A DNA stretch of 64,000 nt from Gordonia hongkongensis (lineage in GTDB: Bacteria > Actinomycetota > Actinomycetes > Mycobacteriales > Mycobacteriaceae), in NCBI RefSeq assembly GCF_023078355.1, contig NZ_CP095552.1:1550001-1614000 (forward strand), read 5' to 3'. Every line of letters starts with the position of its first letter. Position 1 is the stretch's first letter. A program made the position numbers and the translations under genes. The notes beneath the pieces are model-generated. The model saw nothing but the letters and a program-made list of their open reading frames with translations, did not search any database and was not told the origin of the DNA. Positions 1 to 8,380 of the stretch are shown here, one piece after another.

Positions 1-1485
1 CGCGAGTGCGAGCCGTTGGCGCTGACCACCGGAGAAGTTGCGTCCCTCCTGCGCCACCGTGGCGTCGAGAGCGCCGGGGCGAGCCGAGACGAAGTCGGCC
101 GCGGCTGCGACGTCCAGGGCGTCCCACAGCTCGTCGTCGGTGGCGGTCGGTCGGGCGATCCGGAGGTTGTCGGCGACCGTCCCGGTGATGAGCTCGGCAC
201 CCTGACCCACGAAGGCACTGCGTGCGCGAACCCAGGCGGGCGCTAGAGCGGTCACGTCGGCGGCATCCCATCGGAGCACGCCCGACGTGGGGTCGGCGAA
301 CCGCAGGGGTAGGGACAGCAGCGTCGACTTGCCGCTTCCGGTTCCGCCGAGGACGCCGGTCACCGTGCCGGGTGCGCAGAACAGGGAGACCTGGTCGACG
401 GTGGGGGACTCGGCGCCCGGATAGGCGACCGACACCGCGTCGAAGACGATCGTGGGCGGTGCGGGCGCCCGGCCGTCACCGGGGTCGCCGGGGTCGAGCG
501 GCTCGGTGTCGAGTACCGCGGTGATTCGTCCGGCGCTGGTCACCGCACGCGGGATGACCCCGGCGATCATGGTCAGCAGCGACACCGCCAGCAGGATCTG
601 GGCGAGATAGCCGACTGTCGCGGTGATCTGGCCGATCTGCATCTCCCCGCGGTCGACGAAGATCGCACCCAGTGCGGTCACCGCGACCACGGCGAGGTTC
701 GAGACCACGGTGACCAACGGCAGCATCAGGACCTGCAGACGGCCGAGGTGCAGGGCCACGTGGGTGAGCTCGTCGTTCTCCACCGCGAACCGGGCGCGTT
801 CCCGGTCCTCTCGCCGAAAGGTGCGGATGATCGCGATCCCACGTAGCTGCTCGCGCAGCACCCGGTTGACGACGTCGAGACGACGCTGCAACTGCGCAGC
901 CCACGGCACCAGACGCCGGACGAGGACGGCGACGAGGACGACCAGCACCGCCCCGGCGACCACCAGCACGGGCGCCATCCGCCAGCCCTGCGCCAGCGAC
1001 AGCACCAGCGCGCCGAACAGCATCAACGGCGCGGTCACCACGACGGTCAGGCTGATGAAGAGGAATCCCTGGATTTGGCCCACATCTCCGGTGGAGCGCG
1101 TCAGCAGGCTCGACAGTCCGATGGAGTGGACCTGCGGATCGCTGAAGGCGCTGATCCGACCGTGTACGCGCGTGCGGAGGTCGCGCGCCGCGGTCGCCGA
1201 GATATGGGAGGCCAGGAATGTGGCACCGATCGACACCACCAGGTTGACCACGGCCACCACGACCATGAGCACCCCGACGCGCTTGATGGTCGCCACGTCA
1301 CCGCGCAGGATTCCGTCGTCGATGATCGCGGCGTTGAGAGCGGGCTGGGCGAGCGTGGTGAACACCGACGCGAGCTGGAAGACGACGAAACCGGCGCAGG
1401 CCCAACGGGTTGTCCGGAGCGCGTCGAACAGGAGCGCGAGCAACGCGCGTACCTCATCCTTGCTCATCGAGCGGGTGACGGGCAT
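1..1485 (-). CDS. ABC exporter, fused permease/ATPase, truncated by window edge
   Basis: This is a type IV ABC exporter half-transporter with a transmembrane domain followed by an ATPase domain. About 495 residues are visible. The N-terminal ~300 residues contain several hydrophobic spans. They are followed by a nucleotide-binding domain with Walker A GGTGSGKST (complement of about 325-355) and the signature NFSGGQRQR (complement of about 20-40). The Walker B and H-loop lie beyond position 1, so the gene is cut, not broken. The start could be ATG 1485 or ATG 1467 in the same frame. Such proteins often pair with a second half-transporter, which would lie outside the window. The substrate cannot be inferred. 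Confidence 0.9.
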   Translation of the reverse strand, partial: MPVTRSMSKDEVRALLALLFDALRTTRWACAGFVVFQLASVFTTLAQPALNAAIIDDGILRGDVATIKRVGVLMVVVAVVNLVVSIGATFLASHISATAARDLRTRVHGRISAFSDPQVHSIGLSSLLTRSTGDVGQIQGFLFISLTVVVTAPLMLFGALVLSLAQGWRMAPVLVVAGAVLVVLVAVLVRRLVPWAAQLQRRLDVVNRVLREQLRGIAIIRTFRREDRERARFAVENDELTHVALHLGRLQVLMLPLVTVVSNLAVVAVTALGAIFVDRGEMQIGQITATVGYLAQILLAVSLLTMIAGVIPRAVTSAGRITAVLDTEPLDPGDPGDGRAPAPPTIVFDAVSVAYPGAESPTVDQVSLFCAPGTVTGVLGGTGSGKSTLLSLPLRFADPTSGVLRWDAADVTALAPAWVRARSAFVGQGAELITGTVADNLRIARPTATDDELWDALDVAAAADFVSARPGALDATVAQEGRNFSGGQRQRLALA

Positions 1486-1688
1486 CTGGTGAGGCTACTC
1501 CGGGTCGTCGTGACGCTGGCGCGGTGGTTTGCTCGGTGACGGAAGCCGCTCACGCCGGTTCCAGCGCAGTCTATGCAATTGATCCATGTGGCAAGCTCTT
1601 ACCAGGAATGCTGATCAACAATGTGTCTCAAACGATTGTTAAATGGAGTGGTCAGCGATCAATTCGAGGAGCTCCAGAGACGAAGAAA

Positions 1689-1716
1689 GCCGCTCCGCAG
1701 TTGACCACGGAGCGGC
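1689..1716 (-). terminator. Rho-independent terminator of the 30-aa peptide gene
   Basis: A perfect 9-bp stem (GCCGCTCCG / CGGAGCGGC, loop of 10) is followed on the minus strand by TTTCTTCG. It lies 16 nt beyond the stop codon of the small peptide gene at 1733-1825, so that gene appears to be a discrete monocistronic unit. Confidence 0.75.
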
Positions 1717-1732
1717 TCAGTATTCGGGTCGT

Positions 1733-1825
1733 TCAGGCGGGTGCGTCTTCAGAACCCGATTCGATCGAGCCGGTGACGAGTTCGACGATAGCGTCGGAAA
1801 TTGCGCCCTGAATCACTTCTGCCAT
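1733..1825 (-). CDS. 30-residue acidic amphipathic peptide, unknown function
   Basis: This short gene begins at ATG 1825 with a strong AAGGAG Shine-Dalgarno 5 nt upstream and ends at TGA 1733. It encodes MAEVIQGAISDAIVELVTGS followed by an acidic, Ser/Glu-rich tail ending in APA. The first ~18 residues can form an amphipathic helix with hydrophobic V, I and L on one face. There is no signal peptide and no Cys. A terminator follows directly and a hairpin lies in the leader, so the unit looks genuinely expressed. I do not recognise the family. Very short helical peptides without signal sequences include the PorA/PorH cell-wall channels of Corynebacteriales, but this is only an analogy of size and shape. 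Confidence 0.6.
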   Translation of the reverse strand: MAEVIQGAISDAIVELVTGSIESGSEDAPA

Positions 1826-2122
1826 GAGATCTCCTTCGTCGGTGGTGGTGCATACGTGCTCGCACGCACTTCGATTGGCGAGCACGTCGCAGACAGTACG
1901 TTATTCGATTACAGGAGAGCTAGCATTTCGTGCGGGGTCGATAAATAGGGTTGACCGCAAGAGTTCGGCGTTCGGTCATCTCTCGGTCATCGTCGTGATG
2001 GTGAGGGGACAATCACTAGAAGAGTTCTCGCAACCCCGTATGGTTCAGCTTTCCGAATGCCAAGACCGGGGTTGTTGCTGACCGGTGGCGCGTACAGGCA
2101 ATCGATGTGCTGATATGAACCG
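1826..2122. promoter_or_regulatory. Leader/promoter region with hairpin 1854-1887 upstream of the small peptide
   Basis: This is a region of lower GC than its neighbours between the divergent small peptide gene and the GNAT gene. It holds a perfect 10-bp inverted repeat (ACGTGCTCGC at 1854-1863, GCGAGCACGT at 1878-1887, loop 14 nt). That places the hairpin in the probable 5' leader of the peptide mRNA, about 18 nt before its ribosome-binding site. AT-rich stretches near 1900-1950 could carry promoter elements, but no -35/-10 pair is convincing. Confidence 0.5.
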
Positions 2123-2746
2123 ATGACGCATCGCGTACAAGTGGGCGGCACGACGACCCGACATTTGGTCGAATCGGATCAAGATGCCGCCCTCGATCTG
2201 CTCGAACACGGCCTGCGCGAGGTCCCGGTGTACCGATGGCTGATCGGGCGGGACTCGCCAGTCGAGGCGTACCGCTGGTACGGAGAAATCTTGTTCGTCG
2301 AGTACCTGCGAGGCCTACACGGAGTCTTCGACGAGTGGGGTGACCTCATTGCGCTGATCGCGGTCTCGGCCCCCGGTGACGAGGCCGGGCGGATCGACGA
2401 GGACATGAAGGCGCGCACCAAGCATCAGGTGCATGTCATAGACGGCTTCATCCACCGCTTCACCGAGTTGCAGCGGAAATCGGAGGAAGCGCAGGTCGCG
2501 GAGAATCCGATCCGGGTGATCTTCGCGCTCGTCCATCCGGATCATCGGCGAGGCGGGACCCTCGCCGGGCTGGTCGACCCGGTCATCGAGCGCGGCCGTC
2601 GCGAAGGCCTGCCGGTCACGTGCAGCACGAGTGACGAACGACTGTCGGCCCTCTACGCGCGCCGGTGGGACGCGCAGGTCCGGGCTCAGTTCACCCTGAC
2701 CGACGGGCCGACCGTCTGGGTGCAGCGCGTCGATCCGCCGGCGTGA
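2123..2746 (+). CDS. GNAT-family N-acetyltransferase
   Basis: The protein has 207 residues. Its C-terminal half has the GNAT motif A pattern: a beta strand (IRVIFALVHP) followed by DHRRGGTLAGLV, a pyrophosphate-binding loop of the R/Q-x-x-G-x-G/A type, near residues 133-150. A later strand contains the SALYARR segment typical of motif B. The fold implies acetyl-CoA-dependent acyl transfer, but the acceptor is unknown. It stands alone. The neighbouring peptide gene is divergent, and a repeat cluster separates it from mscL. The ATG start at 2123 lacks a strong Shine-Dalgarno, so the N-terminus is less certain than the domain call. Confidence 0.8.
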   Translation: MTHRVQVGGTTTRHLVESDQDAALDLLEHGLREVPVYRWLIGRDSPVEAYRWYGEILFVEYLRGLHGVFDEWGDLIALIAVSAPGDEAGRIDEDMKARTKHQVHVIDGFIHRFTELQRKSEEAQVAENPIRVIFALVHPDHRRGGTLAGLVDPVIERGRREGLPVTCSTSDERLSALYARRWDAQVRAQFTLTDGPTVWVQRVDPPA

Positions 2747-2756
2747 ACTGGCACTG

Positions 2757-3143
2757 CCCCTGAGGTGCCCTCCCCATGCTCCCTGAGGTGTGAGCGAAGC
2801 GCCCTCCCCATGCTCCCTGAGGTGCGAGCGAAGCGTCCTCCCCATGCTCCCTGAGGTGTGAGCGAAGCGAGCCACGAAGGGCTGACGAGGTAAGTCGCCA
2901 AACCCTTCGTGGCTCGTCGCTTGCGCTCCTCGCACCTCAGGGAGCAGAGGGGGCGTAGCATGCGCTCCTCGCACCTCAGGGAGCAGAGGGGGCGTAGCTT
3001 GCGCTCCTCGCACCTCAGGGAGCAGAGGGCAGTGGCCTACGCTTCTCGCACCTCAAGGAGCAGAGGGAGCGTAGATTGCGCTCCTCGCACCTCAGGGAGC
3101 AGAGGGCAGTGGCCTGCGCTCCTCGCACCTCAGGGGGCAGGAA
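2757..3143. repeat. Inverted array of CTGAGGTGCGAGCGAAGCG-type repeats (family R1)
   Basis: Three to four copies of a 34-bp unit built on CCTGAGGTG(T/C)GAGCGAAGCG run forward from 2757 to 2881. About six copies of the reverse complement (CGCTCCTCGCACCTCAGGG) follow from 2903 to 3143. The two halves meet at a palindromic core in which AGCCACGAAGGG (2870-2881) faces CCCTTCGTGGCT (2903-2914). The array fills the gap between a plus-strand gene and minus-strand genes. Related copies occur at 24919-25155 and a relic near 37383-37420, also between convergent genes. Transcripts from either side could form long hairpins here. Confidence 0.85.
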
Positions 3144-3176
3144 TTGTGCAGACTTTCGGATTGGGAGCGGGGTTAC

Positions 3177-3305
3177 TCAGCTACCGAAGAACCACGGGAA
3201 CGTCCTGGGGCGGGCCTGCGCACGCGGTTGGGTGCGCTGCTGCGGACGCGCCGGACGCCGGTTCTGGGTCTGCGACTGACGGTTCGGTGCGGGCTTGTTC
3301 GGCAT
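3177..3305 (-). CDS. 42-residue basic Pro/Gln/Arg-rich small protein
   Basis: ATG 3305 is preceded by AGGA 7-10 nt upstream and the frame ends at TGA 3177. The product begins MPNKPAPNRQSQTQNRRP and ends in RTFPWFFGS, a strongly basic, proline/glutamine-rich stretch with an aromatic C-terminus. The composition and codon use look protein-like and differ from the random Arg/Ala composition of the shadow frames here. It lies downstream of mscL on the same strand. A GCACCGG/CCGGTGC hairpin (3331-3353) sits between them, so it may have its own promoter. No known family is recognised. Confidence 0.45.
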   Translation of the reverse strand: MPNKPAPNRQSQTQNRRPARPQQRTQPRAQARPRTFPWFFGS

Positions 3306-3330
3306 TCGTTCATCCTGTTCTCGTTCGGTC

Positions 3331-3353
3331 GCACCGGCTTTCAGGTCCGGTGC
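3331..3353 (-). terminator. Hairpin downstream of mscL
   Basis: GCACCGG (3331-3337) and CCGGTGC (3347-3353) form a 7-bp stem that is extended by further imperfect GTCGC/GGTCGC pairing on both sides. It lies about 100 nt beyond the mscL stop and just before the 42-residue gene. It has no T-tract, so terminator function is tentative. Confidence 0.35.
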
Positions 3354-3449
3354 GGTCGCACGTTCCGGCGACGAATCCCAAAGTAGGGGGCCGACCTTCG
3401 GGTTCGGATGGCTCCCGCTGTCAGCTTCCTGGGAGACGGGGCCCGCGTG

Positions 3450-4283
3450 TCAGCGCGAGTGACGCCCCGGCGCGTCCGGGTCCTCGCCCGGGAAGTCGCC
3501 TGGGTATTGCTCACCGGGATAACCGCTTCCGGGGCCGGGAGGCGGGTAGTTGCCCGGGCCGGGGTAGTTCCCGGGCGGCGGGTAGCTACCGGGTGCCGGC
3601 TGCGGCGTCGGATACGGCTGGCCCGAAGGGCTTCCGGGCGGCGGGCCCTGCGGCGGACGATTCTGCGGGACGGACTGGGACGGAACGTTCTGCGGCGGAA
3701 CCGATTGCGGGGGAGTGGGTTGCGACGGCGGGCCCTGTGGTGTCGGCGGAGTCGAGATGCGTTGCGTCGTACCGGCTCCGGCGGGTGCTTCGTACGGGGC
3801 GAAGGAGCCCGACGGCGGACCGTAGGAGTCGCCGACCGGACCGGACGGATCGGAGAGATGCGCCGGCAGATCACTCTCGGCCTCCGCCTTGGCCTTCGAG
3901 GCGCCGTCGGGGTCCAGCAGATCACGGATCTCGGACAGCAGCGCGATCTCGGTGACCTCCGCCTTCTTGCCGAAACCGCCCAGCTCGGCCAGCTTGTTGT
4001 ACGGCAGGATGATGATGAAGTACACCACTGCGGCGATGATCAGGAAGTTGATCACCGCGGTGATGACACTGCCGAGGTCGACGAATGTCGATGGGTTGTC
4101 GGTGATCTGGAAGCCGAGTCCCTGCGCCGCGTCGGAGCCGACGGGGATCGAGTTGATGATCGGCTGGACGATGCCATCCGTGAACGCGGTGACGATCGCG
4201 GTGAACGCGGCGCCGATGATGACCGCTGTCGCCAACTCGACGACATTGCCCTTGAGTATGAAGTCCCTGAATCCCTTGAGCAC
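3450..4283 (-). CDS. mscL: Large-conductance mechanosensitive channel MscL with long Pro-rich tail
   Basis: This is a homopentameric inner-membrane channel that opens under membrane tension to release solutes after osmotic downshock. The GTG at 4283 gives the family N-terminus (V)LKGFRDFILKGNVVELA and has AGAGG upstream, so it is preferred over an upstream ATG at 4337. TM1 (about residues 15-40, GNVVELATAVIIGAAFTAIV) and TM2 (about 70-95, ending VVYFIIILPYNKL) are intact. The cytoplasmic helix ALLSEIRDLL is present. About 140 extra residues rich in Pro, Gly, Tyr and Gln follow, making 277 residues against roughly 150 in M. tuberculosis. The tail is probably disordered and cytosolic. Confidence 0.95.
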   Translation of the reverse strand: MLKGFRDFILKGNVVELATAVIIGAAFTAIVTAFTDGIVQPIINSIPVGSDAAQGLGFQITDNPSTFVDLGSVITAVINFLIIAAVVYFIIILPYNKLAELGGFGKKAEVTEIALLSEIRDLLDPDGASKAKAEAESDLPAHLSDPSGPVGDSYGPPSGSFAPYEAPAGAGTTQRISTPPTPQGPPSQPTPPQSVPPQNVPSQSVPQNRPPQGPPPGSPSGQPYPTPQPAPGSYPPPGNYPGPGNYPPPGPGSGYPGEQYPGDFPGEDPDAPGRHSR

Positions 4284-4460
4284 GGTGTGCGGCCTCTTTT
4301 CGGTGATGTCCTGCTCTTGTCCGGCGATTCTGTGCACGATCGGAGCAAATCCGACATGCAGCTTGGCGAGCTCGTACTACCCTATCCACGATCGCGAACG
4401 AACCGATCCATTTGACTTGATTTCCCCGGCTGTGTCGTGATGCCGTGACCCGCCCGTTCG

Positions 4461-5132
4461 TCAGTGCAGGACCACCGCGAGCGCCGTATCGAGCCCCGCC
4501 GCCGCGACCCGATGGGCGGATGCGGCGTCCATCGCGAGCAGCACCGGGGTGGCCGCGGTCCCGCCGGGAGCGATACCACCCGACTGTGATTCGGCAGCGT
4601 GAAGTGCGACGACGGCGCGGCGGGCCAGCACTTCCGCCTCTTCGGTCAACACGTCGACAACGTCGCCGGGTCGCAGCAGCGCGGTCACGGCCTCGTCCGA
4701 CAGTCGTATCGGTACGAGCCGGGCATCGTCGTCCCCGGTCAGGTCGGCGGGTAGACGTGACGACAGCAGGCGGGCATCGGTGAGGATTTCTCCTCCGCGG
4801 ACACGCCCGGTCACGGTTCGCCCGAGTGCGGGTGCCGCCTCGGTGAGGACACCGTCGGGAACCGTGGCTTCCGCGACGCTCCGCGGCGCCAGATCGTCTA
4901 TCTCGACCACCTGTCCCGGCAGCAGGTCATGCGCGGCAACCATGACCTCGACGTCGCCGTCGGCGCGTGTTCCGGCAACCCCCACCACCACGGCCGCGAC
5001 GACCAGTCCTGTCGCGGCGACACGTCGGATCAGGACGCTGCGCGTCCACCCCGGTCGCAGCGCCGAACTCACCCGGTCACGAATTCGAGGCCCGAGTGAG
5101 GCTTTCGACGGAAGCTTCGACGGGGGAGACAT
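4461..5132 (-). CDS. SAF domain protein, membrane-anchored (CpaB/RcpC-like)
   Basis: The protein has 223 residues from ATG 5132. The frame stays open upstream, but that part overlaps the divergent nhaA leader and has poor coding character. A basic N-terminus is followed by one membrane span (about residues 34-52, ATGLVVAAVVVGVAGT). The SAF domain comes next, with the typical VEVMVAAHDLLPGQVVEIDDL strand-loop (about 58-78) and a second half resembling the RcpC/CpaB fold (RLSDEAVTALLRPGDVVDVL). In pilus systems such proteins act in Flp pilus assembly, but no pilus genes are nearby. The same kind of gene lies near mscL in mycobacteria as I recall, so a separate envelope role is likely. Confidence 0.8.
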   Translation of the reverse strand: MSPPSKLPSKASLGPRIRDRVSSALRPGWTRSVLIRRVAATGLVVAAVVVGVAGTRADGDVEVMVAAHDLLPGQVVEIDDLAPRSVAEATVPDGVLTEAAPALGRTVTGRVRGGEILTDARLLSSRLPADLTGDDDARLVPIRLSDEAVTALLRPGDVVDVLTEEAEVLARRAVVALHAAESQSGGIAPGGTAATPVLLAMDAASAHRVAAAGLDTALAVVLH

Positions 5133-5361
5133 GTGACGAAGGCTAGGTCCGTCTGCCCGGGTGATCGGCCCGTGGAACTCGTCTGTGGACAACATCAATC
5201 GGGCCGTCGACCGGTGTGGACAGCGGTCCGGCCGTGGGCCCGGAATGGCCCGCGGCATTGCGGTGGGGGAGAATCGATGTTCTGTGCCGGGAAGTCTGGT
5301 CGGCCGCTCGTCGCGCGGGCGGCGTCCGGCGCACCGCGTGCGATCGAGCAGAGGAGAGCCT

Positions 5362-6621
5362 ATGGCCGACGAGCAACCGACAGCAGACAGCGCACGCAAG
5401 GCCGATCGCATCCGGCGCTGGGCGGCGCTAGACACGACCAGTGGGGCGCTGCTTCTGGTGGCCGCCGCTGTTGCAGTGTTCTGGGCGAACTCGCCGTGGC
5501 GGGAGGCCTACGATTCTCTGCTCCATGTCGAGGTGGGGCCTGAGGCGCTGCACCTACATCTGTCGCTGGCGCACTGGGCGTCCGACGGGCTGTTGGCGAT
5601 CTTCTTCTTCGTCGTCGGAGTCGAACTGAAACACGAGTTCGTGGCCGGAAGCCTCCGGGATCTCAAACTCGCCGGTGTTCCCATTGCGGCCGCGGTGGGT
5701 GGCATGGTCACGCCCGCGCTCTGTTACGTCGTCGTGGTGGCGATCGGCGACCCGGACGGGCTGCACGGCTGGGCGATCCCCACCGCCACCGACATCGCCT
5801 TCGCTCTCGCAGTTCTCGCGATCTTCGGCCGCGGTCTCCCGCTCGCCCTGCGGACGTTCCTGCTGACGCTCGCAGTGGTCGACGACCTGCTCGGGATCAT
5901 CGTCATCGCGACGTTCTACACCGAGAAGATCGACTTCGTCATGCTGGTGGCCGCCCTTGCCGCGGTGGCGCTCTTCGCCGTGCTGGTGCGGCAGGCGTGG
6001 CGGTGGTGGCCGGTCCTCATCCCGGTCGCCGTCGTCGCGTGGGGTCTGATGCACGCGTCCGGGGTGCACGCGACCGTTGCGGGCGTACTCCTCGGGTTCG
6101 TGGTGCCGGCCGTTGCGATCCGTGGTGAGGAGGAGCCGCGCACCGAGCGACTCGACGACGCGGTCCGCCCGTACTCCTCGGCGCTCGCCCTGCCGGTGTT
6201 CGCCTTCGCGGCCGCGGGCGTCACCGTCGTGGGTGGTGATGGTTCGATCGTCCAACCGGTGTCGATCGGAATCGTCGTCGGTCTCGTCGTCGGCAAGGTC
6301 GTGGGTGTGATGGGTTCGACGTGGCTGATGACCCGGTTCACGCCGTTGCGCCTACCAGACGCGATCGGCATCCGCGATCTGCTGCCCGTCGGATTCCTCA
6401 CCGGAGTCGGTTTCACCGTGGCGCTGCTCATCGCGGAACTGAGCTTCGAGGCCGGCTCCGACGACCATGCCGCCGCGGCCAAGGCGGCCATCCTCGTCGG
6501 ATCTGTCGTCTCGGCAGTGCTCGCCGCGTTCCTGCTGCGGTGGGACGCTCGACAGGCCCGCGATCCGGACATGAACCGCGACAACATCCCCGACATCGAC
6601 AAGGACGTCATCGGGGGGTAG
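5362..6621 (+). CDS. nhaA: Na+/H+ antiporter NhaA
   Basis: This is an electrogenic Na+/H+ antiporter of the inner membrane (419 residues, about 11-12 TM segments). ATG 5362 follows GAGGAGAG at 5351-5358. The adjacent Asp pair that forms the transport site is present in LAVVDDLLGIIVIATF (about residues 168-183). ATDIAFALAVL lies upstream of it, and the C-terminal helix GIRDLLPVGFLTGVGFTVALL matches the family. The gene is divergent from the SAF gene and converges on the amino-acid symporter, with a strong hairpin between their 3' ends. Confidence 0.93.
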   Translation: MADEQPTADSARKADRIRRWAALDTTSGALLLVAAAVAVFWANSPWREAYDSLLHVEVGPEALHLHLSLAHWASDGLLAIFFFVVGVELKHEFVAGSLRDLKLAGVPIAAAVGGMVTPALCYVVVVAIGDPDGLHGWAIPTATDIAFALAVLAIFGRGLPLALRTFLLTLAVVDDLLGIIVIATFYTEKIDFVMLVAALAAVALFAVLVRQAWRWWPVLIPVAVVAWGLMHASGVHATVAGVLLGFVVPAVAIRGEEEPRTERLDDAVRPYSSALALPVFAFAAAGVTVVGGDGSIVQPVSIGIVVGLVVGKVVGVMGSTWLMTRFTPLRLPDAIGIRDLLPVGFLTGVGFTVALLIAELSFEAGSDDHAAAAKAAILVGSVVSAVLAAFLLRWDARQARDPDMNRDNIPDIDKDVIGG

Positions 6622-6637
6622 ACACGCCCCGCCGCCG

Positions 6638-6673
6638 CCGCCCGCGGTTCCCGGTGACGGGAACCGCGGGCGG
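6638..6673. terminator. Bidirectional terminator between nhaA and the AGCS symporter
   Basis: A perfect 15-bp stem (6638-6652 with 6659-6673, core CCCGCGGTTCCC/GGGAACCGCGGG) with a 6-nt loop lies in the 57-nt gap between convergent stop codons. It has no pronounced T-tract, as is common in actinobacteria. Confidence 0.75.
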
Positions 6674-6678
6674 TCGGC

Positions 6679-8229
6679 TCACTTCTTGGACAGGGTGACT
6701 TCTTCGGGGCGGTCGTCGGCCCGGCCGTAGGACTCCCAGAACGTCGCCCCGACGATTCCGAGAGCGATCGGGTCGAAGATCGGATCCTTGCCTTCCTTCT
6801 TCTGCTTCTCGTAGTCGCGCAGCGCTTTGAACGCGGGTTGCTGCAGGATGATGATGCCGACGATGTTCAGCCACGCCATCAGCCCGACTCCGATGTCGCC
6901 GAGGGTCCACGCCTCGCTGGCGGTCGAGACGCATCCGATGGCCACCGATACGAGGATCAGTGCCTGCAGGAGCATCGTGAGGTTCGAGCCCAGCGTGCTG
7001 CGCAGCGGACCGATGTAGATGGTCGCCGCCTTCCCCATCAGGAACCGCAGGTTGGTCTCGGCCATGTAGTAGTAGGCGATGATCGTGGTCAGGCAGAAGA
7101 ACATCAGAGACACCGCGACGAAGGTCGAACCGGCGCCGCTCCACATGCTGTCGAAGCCGATCTGGACGAAGGTGGGTCCGACGTCGGTGGCCGTCGGCAG
7201 CAGTCCGCCGTCGGCGATCACCGCGCCGTCGGCACTCTCGCCCTCGAACACCCGGTACGCACCGGTCGAGATGATGAGGAAGCCGGTGGCCGAGCACACG
7301 AAGAGGGTGTCGATGTAGACGGCGAAGGCCTGCACGAAGCCCTGCTTCGCCGGATGCGAGACCTCGGCGGCCGCGGCTGCGTGCGGTCCGGTGCCCTGGC
7401 CGGCTTCATTGGAGTAGATGCCGCGCTTGACGCCCCACATGACCGCAGCGCCGACCACCGAACCGAAGACGGAGTCGATCCCGAAGGCGCTGGCGAAGAT
7501 CATCCGGAGGACTTCGGGAATCTCGGACGCGTTGAGGAACACCACCACCAGCGCGAAGAGGATGTAGAGGACCGCCATGAACGGCACGACAACGGTGGCG
7601 AAGGTAGCGATGCGCTTGACCCCGCCGATGATGACGAAGGCGAGCACGATGACGACGCCGATCGCGACGGCCCAGTCCGCGATACCCCACGCCTGGTTCA
7701 TCGCCAGGGCCATGGAGTTGGACTGCACGCTCGGGAGCAGCAGCCCGCAGGCGAGGACGGTCACGGCGGCGAAGATGAGCCCGTAGACCTTGAAGAACGG
7801 GGCCGCCTTGGTGTGGGCCAGCGCCTTGCTGAAGTAGTAGGCCGGGCCGCCGCGATACTCGTTCGTCAGCGGATCGCGGGTCTTGTAGATCTGGCCGAGC
7901 GTGCACTCGACGAACGAGGTCGAGGCCCCGAGGAACGCCATCGCCCACATCCAGAACAGTGCACCCGGACCGCCGAACGCGATCGCCGTCGCCACACCGG
8001 CGATGTTCCCGGTGCCGACGCGACCGGCCAGCGAGATCATCAACGCCTGGAAGGACGAGACGCCATCGGGCGAACTCTGACCGTGGCGCATCACCCGGAT
8101 CATCTCCGGTATGTGCCGGATCTGCAGGAACCGCGAGCGGATGGAGAAGTACACCCCCACTCCGAGGCATAGGTACACCAACGGATTGCTCCAGATGATG
8201 CTGTTCAGGTCGTTGAGGAAGTCGGTCAT
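6679..8229 (-). CDS. Alanine/glycine:cation symporter (AGCS family)
   Basis: This is a sodium-coupled small amino-acid importer of 516 residues with about 11 TM helices. ATG 8229 is preceded by GGAG and gives MTDFLNDLNSIIWSNPLVYL, the usual AGCS N-terminus. The longer open frame upstream is not supported. Family hallmarks include GNIAGVATAIAFGGPGALFW (about residues 88-107) with the FVECTLGQIYK segment following, and the ANEAGQG-like motif SNEAGQGTGP. It converges on nhaA. Together the two suggest Na+-linked transport capacity, but they are not in an operon. Confidence 0.92.
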   Translation of the reverse strand: MTDFLNDLNSIIWSNPLVYLCLGVGVYFSIRSRFLQIRHIPEMIRVMRHGQSSPDGVSSFQALMISLAGRVGTGNIAGVATAIAFGGPGALFWMWAMAFLGASTSFVECTLGQIYKTRDPLTNEYRGGPAYYFSKALAHTKAAPFFKVYGLIFAAVTVLACGLLLPSVQSNSMALAMNQAWGIADWAVAIGVVIVLAFVIIGGVKRIATFATVVVPFMAVLYILFALVVVFLNASEIPEVLRMIFASAFGIDSVFGSVVGAAVMWGVKRGIYSNEAGQGTGPHAAAAAEVSHPAKQGFVQAFAVYIDTLFVCSATGFLIISTGAYRVFEGESADGAVIADGGLLPTATDVGPTFVQIGFDSMWSGAGSTFVAVSLMFFCLTTIIAYYYMAETNLRFLMGKAATIYIGPLRSTLGSNLTMLLQALILVSVAIGCVSTASEAWTLGDIGVGLMAWLNIVGIIILQQPAFKALRDYEKQKKEGKDPIFDPIALGIVGATFWESYGRADDRPEEVTLSKK

Positions 8230-8380
8230 GGCGGCTCCAGCGATGGTGGGATCGGCCGCTCGTGGCGGTCCGACCCGGTGATCGAGCGGTGAACTGGTTG
8301 CTTCAGCTAGGGGAACACTTTGCACGACGGCACGCGGCGGTGCGCGACAAGGTGCGAAATCCGCCGGTCGGAACTCGCGC

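Noticed and set aside
2757..3143. Repeat-rich stretch that could look like a CRISPR array
   Set aside because: Units are inexact, run in both orientations, and have spacers that are short and themselves repeated; there are no cas genes.
4461..5435. Longer version of the SAF protein starting at 5435
   Set aside because: The extension overlaps the divergent nhaA start and leader, is Arg/Pro-rich and lacks family similarity; ATG 5132 fits better.
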